From Jacaranda mimosifolia (Eukaryota; Streptophyta; Magnoliopsida; Lamiales; Bignoniaceae): a DNA stretch of 64,000 bases. Shown here one piece after another: positions 12,162 to 24,541 of the stretch. The stretch covers positions 26,559,299-26,623,298 of the forward strand of contig CM032128.1 of assembly GCA_018894105.1 (NCBI GenBank), in the 5' to 3' direction. The stretch's first letter is position 1; each line of letters starts with the position of its first letter. The translations under genes were made by a program, and so were the position numbers. The notes below the pieces were generated by a model that was not told the origin of the DNA, did no database searches, and worked only from the letters and a program-made list of their open reading frames with translations.

Positions 12162-15100
12162 ATGGCTCACGCGGACGTGGAGGCGGTTGATTTCGAGCCT
12201 GAGGATGACGATCTCATGGACGAGGACGTTGGAGATGGCTCCCCCAACAGAGCCGCTGCCAACATCCCTCGGCTAAAGTCCGCCATCACCGGTGGAGGCT
12301 CATCTTCGGCTCCAAAGAAGACCAAGGGCCGCGGTTTTCGCGACGAGGCGGCTGCTGAGGCCGACCGCAATGCTCGCATGTCTGCCCGCTTTGACACCCT
12401 AGATTCAGACGGTGGTCCTGGTCCCGAACGATGTCAGTATAGGAACTCTAACCCTTTTTATCATTGTTTATTTTCTTTTTCGTGTGGTTCTTTAGTTTCT
12501 TCTGTGTACTAAGTTTGGTTACGAGTCGTTTCATTTTAAGTTTCATTATTATTATTATTTTTTTTAGTGGTGCTTAAGTTTTGGTTAGATGAACATTTGT
12601 GATTTATTTGATATGAGAAACGAAAGTTGAAGAAGTGTGGGGGTGCATTTGTGCATTTATTACGATTATTTTTTAATTGTTACATATATCATAGGTTGGT
12701 TTCTCCTCGAGGTATACTGGAGTGAAATGTTTATGAGTTTTCATGGTCTAAATTGCTGAGGAATGGATAATAATGTTACATATACGATTATTATACTGGA
12801 GTGTGGGGTGCATTTGTGCATTTATTACGATTATTTTTTAATTGTTACATATATCATAGGTTGGTTTCTCCTCGAGGTATACTGGAGTGAAATGTTTATG
12901 AGTTTTCATGGTCTAAATTGCTGAGGAATGTTAGAGACAGAGGGGTAAATCAAGAAATTGAGTGGATATTTTCTCATGTTGAGTCATTGTTCTCATTTTC
13001 TTTAAGTCCATCTTCTCTACGTTTGAAGGTTCTGATCCCTCTTGATATTGGGCTTCTAAGTTCCAATGGCTGAGCTTATCTTGACAAGTTTGTTTGATTG
13101 GTTTGTAATTGTTTTGTTTAATAATCTCTCTTTTTTCCAAGTAAACAAGAAAAGGTAGAATTAGGAAATTGAAAGGTGAGATTCTTTTCTGATTACGTCA
13201 TGGTGAATTTCGTCTTTTGTGTTCCAAAGTTCTTTTAGTAGCGCAAAACCGAAATTAAAAAAATGGATTTATGGGTTTTGTTTTTGAGATTCTTATATCT
13301 GGGTTTCAGACATTCGGGCTCTCCATGAGCTAATCTATCTAGGTTTGCTACTCGTATATTGACTATTGTTGAAGAAAGGTCTGTCAGTTTAACTGAATAA
13401 TTAGGGCATGGTGAATAATAGGATGTGAAGATTATTTCATCCTAAGATCATTTTATTGATTTTGTCAAACATTAATTTTCTTTTTTATTTATAGGATTTT
13501 GTTTTGGGGGTCTTTTATCATCTTTGTGCTGTGGTTAAACATTTGTTTTCGTGATGAATTCACTTGATAAACAAAGTTATGATACGCTCTCCTGGGGATT
13601 TATGATGTTCTGCATTATTAGGCGTCAAAATATTGTTGAGATTAACAATGTTCCTTTCTATTTTAAGTAAACTGGCTTCATATTGGCATTAGTGTGGCTT
13701 CTTGTTCCAAAGGTAAAGTTTGATGTGAAGCAGTGCTGTGTATTCTACTTCCAAGTTTTGTGCTGCAATTGAGCTCTTAAAACCTTGTTTAGATATTAAG
13801 GAATAGTAGTTGCCTCTAAAATTGAAAGAGTCTATTGCTTTTGTTCTTTTGGACATATTTTATGTTAGACTGTTAGTACATAAGGGAAAGTTTATTTTTG
13901 AGAAAATTGATGCCTCAACTTGAGAATAATTAATAACTGTTCTTGTCAAAGTCTCTCTGTGAAGTATAAATTGAGGCTGATTGCATTTTATGTGTAAATT
14001 TCAAAATATTATCCTTTGCATAATGTGAGCATGTAGAAGATTTTCTTTTTGCAAGATGGCATAAGTTCCGTCAGGTTCAAATGAAGTCGCAGTGGGATAT
14101 GCTGATACAGTAGACTTCTGATTGTTATTGAACTTCTGCAGCTATTGAAGGATGGATTATTCTAGTTACTGGAGTTCATGAAGAGGCACAAGAGGATGAT
14201 TTACAAAATGCTTTTGGTGAATTTGGGGAAATAAAGAATTTACACTTGAATCTTGACCGACGTACGGGATTTGTCAAGGTACGGAAAATTGTCACTTTTT
14301 GGATTGTCTGGTTTATGAAATTTCTTAAAAAGGCACTAATTAGATTCAATAATTCAAGAATGCCCAATCAGGGATGTTCATATTGTGAGGTCATTGGATC
14401 TATATCCTCCTTTCCACGTAGATCATTTGCAGCTGAAAATAGTTTTTGAAATTTGGATTTCTTGTTTCACATTGAAGTCATGCATAAGCTTCCTTTCCAT
14501 GTTCTCTTCATGTGGATTATGGAGAAATTGCAGTTTGGGCAGTTCACTTCATGTGATGATTGCCTTTTGGTGGATTTGGTTACATTTTTATTGTAATGGG
14601 GCATGCTTCACTTTTCACATACTTGCACTACTTCAGTCCTCTATAATGTTTACTTATAGAAGGCTATGTTTATTTTATTTGAATAAACTTGGCACTGTTA
14701 CTTCCAAGTGTTCATGAGAAGGAAGATAGGAAACAGCTTCTCCATCTTAATCTCTCGGAGAATTCTCTTCAGATTCTTTCAAGTTAAACTATATTTTGAG
14801 GTGGTAGTACGGATGCCTTCCTTATCAGCATCAGGACTTAAGTTTAATGTTGGGGGAGAAGAGAAAGCAATAAACTGAAGTAAGGCACTGGCCTAACATA
14901 CGGGTCATAGAATATGCATAACAAGTTCATTACTAAAGTACATCTTTTACCCTTGCAATCATTCATCAATTTTAGCAAACAGCCCACATGCTTCAATAAG
15001 GCAATGTTCTGCTGACATGGATCTAACTGGCCTTTCTAGCCCTTTTCTGCCATTCATCGGCTTCAATTGAGGGGCTTCTTAACAGCTCAGCTGCTTCATG

Positions 15101-16250
15101 GAATAATATGTTGCTATACTATTTCTTATATCTTTCACTTGTTTATTTTCCACCAAGTCACTAATTCTCGAAGCATCATTGTCGTATTACTTAAATTTTA
15201 CAGTTATAATAGGCTTGTTTCCATCATCTTACTCAAATTATCCAGTTATGTTTCTGTGGATTATGCTGGGCAAAGACTTCCTCACAGATGCTTTCCGCTA
15301 TTAGCTAAGTGTGTGATGCTGTTATTCAGGGCTATGCTTTAATTGAGTTTGAGAAGTTTGATGAGGCCCAGAGAGCTATAATTGAGATGGATGGAACTGA
15401 ACTGCTCACCCAGACAATAAACGTTGATTGGGCATTCAGCAAAGGTCCATTCCGGAGGAGGAATATGAGGAGGAGGTATCACTCGCAAAGTCTCCTTTGT
15501 AGTTTATAATGAATATATTAATGTTGCTTTTGCGGCTAAATATTCAAACTCAAATACAAGGTCCTTATACTTTGAATCAGTTCCAGAATGTAGGATTAGG
15601 AAATAGAGTTATGTATTGAATTCTTATATACCCCATTTTTTCTGTTAGAGAGATATAAGGAGTGCTGAACTTTGATGGAAAGGTTTCAAAAGATACCACA
15701 TTTCTATGGATAAGCAATGATAGTTAGAAATCTTGAAAAATTTGCCAAGAAGAAAACATTGAAATATCTGTGGGTATACTGAATAGTTAAAAGGACCATC
15801 GTTGAAAATAAATATTGGAAATAACTTGGCAGATTGAGAAAAGACAATAACTTAGCCTTTCAGAAAGTTTCACCTAAATGATGAATCTCCTAACAAAACG
15901 CCCTGATCTTCATTTTCGTGTTTTCCCTTCTCTTTATTATCTAAAGCTTGTTGAACTTATTGTTTTATAGTTTTTATGAAAATTGTGGCACTCTAATATG
16001 TTACACTCTCTTGAAGCAAATCTTTTGCTCGTATTTCTTTTCTGTGATGTTCCTAAATTAGAAGATTGACTGCTAATTAAAAATTTTGGGTGCGCACAAG
16101 GACAGAATACGAGCTTTATGTATATTCTGATGCAGATATGGTTTTGTTTTATTGCTTATGTCATATGTATTTGATTTTTGACCATTTCTTGATCTTTTTG
16201 GCAGATCACCTCGCGGTCATCGGTCTAGGAGTCCAAGGAGGAGATTCTGA
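12162..16250 (+). CDS. Y14: Y14 / RBM8A, exon junction complex RNA-binding protein, 4 exons, 199 aa
   Basis: Y14 pairs with MAGO and, in the nucleus, is deposited with eIF4A-III upstream of spliced exon junctions. It acts in mRNA export, localisation and nonsense-mediated decay. The coding exons are 12162-12432, 14142-14278, 15330-15475 and 16205-16250. All introns are GT-AG and the phases join without a break, giving 600 coding bases. Residues 1-90 are an acidic N-terminus ([16 protein letters not shown]) and a basic KKTKGRGFR patch, both typical of plant Y14. The RRM starts at [13 protein letters not shown] (about 93-105; RNP2 is IILVTG) and carries RNP1 GYALIEFE (137-144) across the exon 2/3 junction. 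The tail is Arg/Ser-rich ([18 protein letters not shown]), as in animal and plant orthologues, where these serines are phosphorylated. Length agrees with the family (about 170-205 aa). The start was chosen at 12162 because family similarity begins there. No lesion was seen. Confidence 0.95.
12634..12930 (+). repeat. Direct duplication inside Y14 intron 1
   Basis: 12634-12765 and 12800-12930 are about 131-132 bases each and nearly identical; one G is missing from a G run in the second copy. The copies are offset by about 166 bases. The 34-base spacer contains rearranged pieces of the same unit (TTACATATA, ACGATTATT, ATACTGG). Confidence 0.9.
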
Positions 16251-16798
16251 TTTGGGCAGCATTTGAAAGACTTAATGTGGCTTTCATTTGGGGTTGGGCG
16301 GCTAATATATGCACGGTTTGATAAGATTTTTTTTATTTTTCTATTTTCTTTCCTTTCACTTGTGTCCCTCATGTATGGTTACTTAGAAAGTGTTATTGGG
16401 GATGCTGGTCATTCACAAATCACACATCATTTTGCTGTACTATCTATCGTGTAGCATTCTAGTTGAACTATTCGCATAGCCTTTTGAGTGGTGCATCTTT
16501 GTGTGAAGATCAAAAGAGGGATACCAAGTGAAGAGCAAAAGAGGTTTGAGCCATTTTATTTTCTTTTTTTAATCTTTTTTCTAAAAGAAATAGTTATTTT
16601 TTCTTTGGCATTTTTATTTTTGCTGCACTTGAACAAATGAGTAAAATAATAGTAAAATCTGTATTTAAGAGGGTGAACGTAGAGTTAGTTTCACTTGTCT
16701 TGGAGTGGGGACGTAGCCCCATAATTTTTCAATTTTAGTGTGCTAAAAATAAATGTGGGTAGGACCATACAAACTAAAAGAAAAATTAATATATAGGG
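16251..16798 (+). other. Y14 3' UTR and downstream DNA
   Basis: The region follows the Y14 stop. A-rich signals such as AATAATAGTAAAAT (about 16645) and AAAATAAAT (about 16745) could serve polyadenylation. No other gene was seen. Confidence 0.4.
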
Positions 16799-17661
16799 TT
16801 TGTTGGTTTTGTGATATGGGATGTCGGGTGATAGGATGAAATGAGAAATGAAATGAGGAATGAAGAGTGAGATTAGAATAGTTTTATTTTTTTAAATTAT
16901 GTTTATTTTGTCGGATGATATGAATGATCAAAGTAGATAATTGTATTGAATATTTACTTTAATGAATTATAATACTAGGATAAATTATAAAAGATTAAAT
17001 TACCCCTAGTTAAAATATTTTTCTGTTTAGCATAAAGAAATTAATTTTTTTCCCATTTCAATACAACATTTGACTATTTCTTCTTTTTTTCAAACATAAA
17101 GAAATTAATTTTCTTCTATTCCAATACAACATTTTTACACATGAACATAAAATCTTATAATTCAAAGAATTTAGTTTTTTTTTTTTTTTTTTTTTATATC
17201 TCATTTTGTTATTAATATCATTAGATAAATTACAATTATATATATATATATGTGTGTGTGTGTTTTTCTTTTAATTATTTTTATTATGAATATATTTTTA
17301 AAATATAAATATATTTTTAATATGAACACATTTTTAATTATTTTTTTAACTGTTTGATTGGCGCCATAATTAGAAGTTCTTTGAAGTTGCAGCCATAATC
17401 AGAAGTTCTTTGAAGTTGCAGCACCATAGTCAGTGGGCATACAGCTGTAATTAATTGTGAATAGTTGGATAAATTTGTAATTTTAACTCATTATTGTACT
17501 TTGGCCATTTTTGGAATAAAACTATCACAACTCTTGGACCGGATGGTCCATCTCTCATTTAGTTTGCATAGTTGCGGGCTTCACCTTATTTACAGGGCCT
17601 AAGTCCCTTAAAGTAAATATGAGATGATGTGGGATGTGGCATCAAGAAGAGTAAACAAACC
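16798..17661. mobile_element. Possible Tourist-like or related MITE
   Basis: The left edge GGGTTTGTTGG and the right edge AACAAACC followed by TTA form a short inverted repeat. Both flank AT-rich non-coding DNA with related GGGATG motifs near each end. The expected 3-bp target duplication is not clean, so this is only a candidate. Confidence 0.3.
17364..17421. repeat. 29-bp direct duplication
   Basis: CCATAATTAGAAGTTCTTTG and the next nine bases occur twice back to back (17364-17392 and 17393-17421) with one difference. Confidence 0.85.
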
Positions 17662-18356
17662 TTAGGAGATTATTGTATATTTTAATTTACAATCATCAAT
17701 CTAACAATTAAAGTCAATCACATAACTAGCGCGAGCTTTGTTCATTTTTTCTTTAATTTTATTTTAAATTTAAATAATTCAAATAAGAATAATTTGTGAT
17801 AAAGATCAAATAGTGATATTTGAACATAATTTTTTAGTATATTTAAATTAATTTTTTACTGTTTATAATGTTGGCCTTTTCAAATAATTTAACATAAATG
17901 TCACCTTTTGTTTGAGCTAATTTTTCATTGTGCGGTATGTTTTTATCTTCTTAATTTTGTTTTCAATTAATCATCTTTTTAATCATTATATTTAATTTTT
18001 ATTATTTTGTTTAATTTCTCTTAAAATTATTGAATAATTATTTTAATTTATAAAACAATCTAAATGTCTTTGTGTTTTCTATATTGTGTTTTTGTGGATG
18101 TAATGATATTGTGATTAATATGAATATTTGTTGTCTTTATCAATATTAATACATTGTAATTTCATAGAAAAAAAATCTTCAATTTTACACTATTTATCTA
18201 ATTAAACTAATATTCATGCATTAAACTCATTTTTGATGAAATTTAAAAAAATATACATAAAAGATTTATTTTTATTACATTTAATTTAATCCATACATAG
18301 CACAGGTCCATAGTTCTAGTTAACAGAAAGCCTATAATCCTCTCCCACACTGCAAA

Positions 18357-18404
18357 TTAAGCAATGATCTCAGCAATGTCACAACATTCACATCTATCAA
18401 TATT
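18357..18404 (-). pseudogene. DUF604 pseudogene exon 3
   Basis: After a pyrimidine-rich CTTTCTTTCAG acceptor the frame reads NIDRCECCDIAEIIA and stops. The paired cysteines CECCDI match the conserved Cys-Cys near the DUF604 C-terminus. The exon is short and joins exon 2 in phase. Confidence 0.6.
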
Positions 18405-18501
18405 CTGAAAGAAGCAAAGAAGAAAGCAAATTAAATCAAGAAAAGTAGAAGATTAGTAGGTGATATATGATATGATCATTATTCTTTATTAGCATATATA
18501 C

Positions 18502-19073
18502 CTGCCGTTTTTTGGCCGGTGAAACAACTTGAATCTTCGAGATAGAATCAGCAGAATGATTGGCACTGGAAGAACAACTGCGGCTGCGCGCGTAAATACG
18601 TAGTAATAATTTCATCACCGGATATATTCTTATAAACCGCGAATTCAAGGAAGAAAATATGAGGAGCTTTAATTACAAGGATCGTTAGATTGCGGCTGTA
18701 TATTGAATATATAAAATGGTGGCTCGATCGGATTCGGAGCCTTTTACCCATATATGGCCTAAACGTTTCAGTGGGTGCGTATTTGTAGGTAGTTTCTCGA
18801 TACAATTCTTTCATATATTTGTGCAGAATAGCCCCACCATATGGAAAAAGACCAGTTGCTTTGCCGGTGATCATAGCAAATGGTTATAGTTAATTTGTTG
18901 CAACAGGCGCGCGGGACGGGTCGGCGGCGGCTGCTTTCATGAGGTGGCGCGTGGACTCAAGATGGTCCATGGAGGGAAATATATATATATATATATATAG
19001 GATCTAATCTACTGAGTCAAAATGATGGAAGGTCAGGAGGGGAACTTTTGGATGGGTCGCTATGCAAATCCAC
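18502..19073 (-). pseudogene. DUF604 pseudogene exon 2
   Basis: The exon is entered through TTGTTGCAG and begins VDLHSD. A small deletion removes the usual GLLSA segment. HPKVPLLTFHHFDSVD follows, then a TA dinucleotide tract at 18979-18999 where the family has PIFP. Next come FPSMDHLESTRHLMKAAA and ADPSR, then RLLQQ, NWSFSI and WGYSAQIYERI, then TETFRPYM. KAPHIFFLEFAVYKNISGDE and IITTYLR follow, and the exon closes with SISKIQVVSPAKKRQ at a GTATAT donor. The matching family blocks fall in all three frames, so several indels have accumulated. The Ser-to-Trp change inside the SISWGY motif (SIWWGY) is also visible. Confidence 0.75.
18979..18999. repeat. (AT)n microsatellite within DUF604 exon 2
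   Basis: About ten AT units lie in place of the codons for the conserved PIFP segment. Confidence 0.85.
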
Positions 19074-20216
19074 CTGCAACAATGACAATTTAATTGGATA
19101 CTTATTACCAACACTTTATTTCCTATTGAGTTTTCTTGAGATTCTTTTCCTTTTTCCAGTATATACAGTTATTCAGTAATATTACATCCATGATATTTCA
19201 CCATATTCAGGAAAAATCAAAGTCAACTCGTATTTATATATATAAAGAATTGAATAATTTGTTGGCGGAATAAAATACAGGATCGCTTGAAACGAAAATT
19301 TTAATTTAAATCCAATTTCATTGGCTAGTTCACTATAATGCTATGGGCGGGATAAAGTGAATAGAATGCGGCGGAGCATGGTGTACGCAAGACAAGACAA
19401 TGTGGCCAAATTTAAAATTTCTATTTCTATGCATATTTTATTTCATATTTTACTTTATATATACTAATGTCTGTACTAATTTTTTTAATAAAAATAATTG
19501 AATGTAAATTAAATAAATTTATATGCACACATACATGAATAAAAATAAGAGATGAAATATATATATGTATTTGACCAGAGAATATTAAAAAATGAGATTG
19601 TGGAAAGGGCATGCAACAGTCAAAAGTTAAACAACAACGGAAGATTTTATTGGATTGGACGGATTTTGAATTTGCATATCTTGTTTAGTGTTTGTAGTGA
19701 TTAAATTAGAAAAAGGGGAGTTTGAATTTAATGGAATTCGAATGAGAATGTCATAGTAAAAAATGATGGAGATATGGGGAATCGGGAATTTATGACTGAG
19801 GAAAGATATCTTTTATAATATTGTTTTTAATTATTTTTTTAAAATATCCATATCCTTATAAGTTTTATAATATTCGTATCCATATATGCATTAGACAGAT
19901 ATTTTTTAATAACATCCGAAATTTGTATTCATCGGATATTAATCGAATTCAAATATGTTCATATACGATTATAATTTTTAGGATACATCCATTTATAAAT
20001 ATCTAAATATCTGAATCCATTAACTTGCGATAAAATTCATATTTTTTTCTAATAAATTTCATTAAAAAAAGTTTACTACTTTATTTTAGAATTGAAAAAT
20101 TAGTTATTCTTGATTTAGTTAATTTTTTAATTAGTTATTGACTTTATGATTAATTAATTGTTGGAAGGTGAGCGCATTAATTAACCATATTTAATTTAGA
20201 TGGGCCAAAACATACC
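19074..20216. other. Intron 1 DNA of DUF604 pseudogene, left of solo LTR
   Basis: AT-rich. From about 19840 to 20020 it carries repeated ATATCC/GGATAT and ATTCG motifs. The same kind of motif recurs at 21330-21500, so the solo LTR may sit inside an older hAT-type element whose ends were not resolved. Confidence 0.35.
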
Positions 20217-20918
20217 TGTTCGGCAGCAGCGGAATAAAGGATGGCCCACGTTGGATTCAGCTCGGCTACCAGCTTTCTATTTCTTCGCACCACGTATTTC
20301 TCTCTTTTTCTTACACTCAGGTCTTACACTCAGGTAGAGTTTCCTTGCTTTTATAGATTACTACTAGAGCAATCTATTATTTTCATACTCCAAGACTTTG
20401 GGTTTCTAGGTGATTACCCAAGAAAGTATTATATAGATTTGTAGAGGATATTAAGAATTCTGAACTTCTCCACTCTCTCGTATGTTTTGTATATTTCTCT
20501 TTAAGATCTTAGGCCTCTATTTATAAGGGTTAGGTGGGCCCCACAAAGAAGTTGTTTTCTTTCTTTAACAAGGAAGAAACCTTTTTGCTCTATCCAAAAG
20601 TTAGATGATGATGTTTATCCATAAGTCAGCTACTGAAGCTTATCCAATAATCAGCTGATGATGCTTATCCAAAGGTCAGCTATTGAAGCTTATCTAATGG
20701 TTAGTTGATGATGCTTATCTACAAGGCAGCTGATGATGCTTATCCAAAGGTCAGCTACTATAGCTTATCCAATGATTAGCTGATGATGCTTATCCAACGG
20801 TCAACTACTGAAGCTTATCCAACAAGCTCGTCAAATATAGATGTTTATTTGGACCATGGGTCAAAACCTGATTCAATTAGTTTGGGCCATGGGCCAATAC
20901 CCGATCCAAATTGCAACA
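20217..20918 (-). mobile_element. Solo LTR (probably copia) on minus strand
   Basis: On the minus strand the block begins TGTTGCAATTTGG and ends GCTGCCGAACA, so it has TG...CA ends with TGTT/AACA inverted tips. It has the inner layout of an LTR: a repeat-rich U3, a TATA box (TTATAAATAG, about 20518-20527) and a leader without long frames. No internal retrotransposon sequence is on either side. A matching 5-bp target duplication is not visible (ATACC versus TTAAT), so the borders are a best guess. Confidence 0.55.
20602..20823 (-). repeat. 24-bp tandem repeats in U3 of the solo LTR
   Basis: About nine copies of a 24-25-bp unit with a GATGCTTATCCAA core. Two alternating subtypes (TGATGATGCTTATCC and TACTGAAGCTTATCC) give a higher-order period of about 48 bases. 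On the LTR sense strand they lie just upstream of the TATA box and several contain TTGACC/CTGACC. That placement suits an enhancer array. Confidence 0.8.
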
Positions 20919-23145
20919 TTAATATTAATAAAATAACACCAATATAAATTAATTATAAAGTCAAGCAATAATAATTTTATATTGATTAATTTTATCGTTC
21001 ATATATTAATTTTTTAATTTTTTTTCTTGATTTAGTTGTGTTTAATTATCATTACTACTGTTTATCGATTCTTTATAATCCTTAACTACTATTTTTTTTA
21101 TTAATTCTTTCATTACTAATTTATACTTATATTCATTTATATACAGATTATGAGATTTCATATTGAAAAAATAAAAATAATTTATTATGTATAATAATAT
21201 ATTATATATGCTAATTTTTTAAATATTATTATATTAAAATATATGAAAAATTAGAATATATTATATATAATAATTTTTAAATATTATTTATCAAATACAG
21301 ATAATGGATTTAATTAAATTATGGATAATGGAATATATAAACGTATATATCCAACGAATATGTATTCGAAGTGGATATTATATGGATCGGATAGGCAATT
21401 ACCATATTCGTATTCGCTTACAATTGAATACCTACTAATGGAATACAGATAATATCCGCTTTAAAGGGATACATATAATATGCCTTATAAACGATTCAGA
21501 TGTGAATGGTAAATGAATTTTCAAATATCTATTTACAATCATAAGTTTCACATTAAACCATATTTCAAAATTCAAAACCAAATTCCAAATTTCATGATGA
21601 ATATACTACAATAAAAATGATTGTTAATGCTAAAATGTCATGAATAATGTAATATATAATAAATCACAATAATTATTATTTTGATACAATAATGGCTTGG
21701 TCAAATTTAATAGTAATAAGAACTAATATTTAAATTGTCATGTATGTTTGTCAAGAGGTTAATTGATCAATGCACCCGCCCTCATACAATAAAAGCTCGT
21801 TTGCTGGCAATGAAGGTTTGAATGCGATTGATAAGTGTAAGACTCATTATCTATAATACATATCATTACCACATAATATTTTGCTTAGTTGTTTGGATTG
21901 TTAGTTTGGATATCCTAACCTTAATAAAATAGTTATTTGGATGCTTAAAATTATAATTCATGATAAGTGTGAAATGTTAATTTTATTCTCTCCTTTTTTA
22001 ATAATTCAATTATCTTCATTGAAAGGATTTAAATATATGTTGTGTATTTAGTGACTAAGTCTCTGTTTTTTTTTTTTGTTTAATAGCTAACAATTTATTA
22101 TTACTTAGAAAGAGTTGACTTTTATTTTGAAAAAATAATTAGCTAAACTTTTTATAAAATTTTACACTTATTTCAAAAAGTAAACTATTTTGTGTTAGAT
22201 ATGATTATGGATATTGGTTTGCAATTTTGTAATATAATTTTATATTAAGAGTAAATTTATATTTGAAAAAATATTGTCTATTTTTTAATTTATAGAAAAA
22301 ATATAATTATGATCATGGAAGAAATAGTTTTTATATAAATATTTCTTAGATAAATACTAAACAAAAATAAGTTTAGTATATTTTTTAAAAATCTTAGTTA
22401 TATAAATCAAGTTTTAGTGATATATATATATACATACATATTTGGTATTTAAGTTATATATTTAATTATTCACATGGCTTTCTATAAATAAAAATGTATA
22501 AGTATATATAAAAAGTACCAATGTATAAAAAATATATAGGGATAATTTCATCATCTAATATATTAATCATAATACTTCTAATTTCATGATTATTAACCAG
22601 ACCAAGGGAGTGGGATACACAATAACAACATTTTAGGATAAAATATTGGATTTTTTTTTTAAAATTAATCATGGACTTTAAATGTATCAACCAAATATTC
22701 AATTATATTGGACTATACATCCATCCTAGACAATCATAATAAGCAAATGAGTTTTAATTCTGAGGTTCAAGATTATTTTAATGTGCACATCCATGTGTAA
22801 ATAAAAAAAAGATTGTCATACACACACACACACACACACACCAAGTGAGTAGAACTTTTTCTTGTTGCTGAACTTACTAATGTTTTTTCTTTATCAGCGT
22901 TAAACTTACTAATTCTTACTAACAAAAATTTAAATATAATTCTCATCACTAATAAATTTATAAAAATGATTAGTGTAATAAAATAAAAATTTGTATACTT
23001 AATATAACTTTTAGTTTTATATCATTCTTTTATATTGAGTGTTTAATTAATAAAGTGGCATTGCCTTTACATTTATATATATATATAAAGTTTGATATTC
23101 AAAATCTTTAATGTCCGGTGTGTGGCTTAATATAAAAAAAGAATT
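20919..23145. other. Intron 1 DNA between solo LTR and MULE MITE
   Basis: AT-rich DNA without recognised coding content. A (CA)n microsatellite lies at about 22819-22841. Short open frames here have no family resemblance. Confidence 0.45.
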
Positions 23146-23754
23146 GAGTAAATTTCTTTTAACCCTCATGTGAAATTTGAAATAGGCGGTTTACCTCTTT
23201 ATCATAAAAAAATAATTAAAAAAGCCTCATATGTTTTCTAAAAGGAGCTCACTGATTCCCTCATGTTGTTTGCTACTAATTTAATACTAAAATGATTGAA
23301 TTGCCCTTAAATAAAATTTAAATTTAAATAATTATATATTTTTATTTTATTATTATCTTTTATCTTTCTTTTATCTTTATTTTTTTAATTTTCATTAATT
23401 TCTCCTTTCTTTGTATCAACCGTTCGATTTTTGAAAGTGAATGGTTTGGGTTAATCATACTTATATATTTGTAAAGAAAATATAAAAAATATATTTATAT
23501 AAATACACATATATACATATTATATATAACACAGGCCCCACCTCTACCACCAACCCATCCCTACCCCCACCTATACCCTCCCTCCCCCACCCCCACAAAA
23601 AAAAATGGCTATCATGGCAGCCCACAAGTTGGTTGTACTTGGCTAGATTTGGATCAGGTCCAGCCATCAACCACCATGGCCTACAACATCTTCCCATGCC
23701 AGTTGGCTGGCGTTTTTTTTTTTTTTTGAAAATTATATATATAGATATATTTTC

Positions 23755-23789
<35 letters not shown>

Positions 23790-24299
23790 CCTATATATAC
23801 ATACATATATATTGGATATTGTTCTTTTTTTTGGAAGATCATGGCCAGCCCTTTTTTGCGACGGCCATGGCCAGCTTTTTTTACGGCAGCCATGTTTTTA
23901 AGACTGGCCATGGGCCGCCCTTTTTTGCGGCAGCCATGGTTGCCAGTTTTCAATGGTCTACGATGGTGGGGTGGGTGGGGGTTTGGGTTTTAGTACTATT
24001 AAATATATATCTTTTAATAAATAAATATATTTATATTTTTTTTATAAATAAAATTCAATGTGGACCATTGATTTTTTTAAAAATATTCAATGGCTGATAT
24101 TTAGGGGTATAATACTCTTTTTATATGTAAAAAAATCCTTAAAAATTCGCATGTAGGCATGTATGAGATGCACTAATGCCTAAAAGGGGGTTCTTTGCCT
24201 AATTTTAAAAATGACAAGTAGTTTTTTTAGCCTTTTCTTTTTTCACAGGGGCAAATCACTACAATTGTATTTCACAGGGAGGTTAAATTAAATATTTCC
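23146..24299. mobile_element. MULE-type non-autonomous element, 1154 bp, 10-bp TSD
   Basis: Perfect 10-bp direct repeats AAAAAGAATT lie at 23136-23145 and 24300-24309. The terminal inverted repeats are diverged but alignable over about 55 bases: GAGTAAATTTCTTTTAACCC at the left, and GGAAATATTTAATTTAACC read inward from the right. Both then show TGTGAAAT and a TTTRCC block. A 9-11-bp target duplication with long TIRs is the Mutator-like pattern. The interior has no transposase. It holds microsatellites and three copies of a GCAGCCATGG / CTTTTTTGCGG unit at 23840-23945. Open frames here are low-complexity. Confidence 0.75.
23757..23790. repeat. (CA)n(TA)n microsatellite
   Basis: A CA run followed by a TA run inside the MULE MITE. 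Confidence 0.85.
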
Positions 24300-24380
24300 A
24301 AAAAGAATTCTACTAAAACATTTTATTCTCCCTCTTTCCTTTTAATTTGAACATATTTCGTAAATAAACATCCCGATGTT

Positions 24381-24541
24381 GGTATAGGCTAATTTATAAA
24401 AATATTGTTAGAAAAAGTAATTTTTACAAAACTACCGCGGTTCTGGGATATTTGCAAAACTATGGCAAGCCACACCTTTAACTATCTTTTCCATTTTTTT
24501 TATGGGTGGAATTAAGAGGTGTGGTTGCAGCCACGCCTCTT
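24381..24541 (+). repeat. Left terminal inverted repeat of the large MULE
   Basis: It matches the reverse complement of 35703-35877 plus 38399-38420, with substitutions and small indels. It contains the intact site TTTATAAAA (24393-24401), into which, in the other arm, the smaller MULE inserted. Confidence 0.8.

Noticed and set aside
18548..18874. Stand-alone small gene of about 108 codons
   Set aside because: Its blocks (KAPHIFF, TETFRPY) belong to DUF604 exon 2 read in one of several shifted frames.
20602..20823. Short repeats considered as a separate minisatellite
   Set aside because: Position directly upstream of a TATA box and inside TG...CA borders fits LTR U3 repeats better.
23461..24097. 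Overlapping long open frames on both strands
   Set aside because: They run through microsatellites and A/T or G-rich tracts inside the MULE-type element, with no family resemblance.
24362..24380. A 9-bp target duplication for the large MULE
   Set aside because: The bases outside the left arm (ending GATGTTGGTATA) and outside the right arm (TATTGGAACA) do not match in any register tried, so no duplication is claimed.
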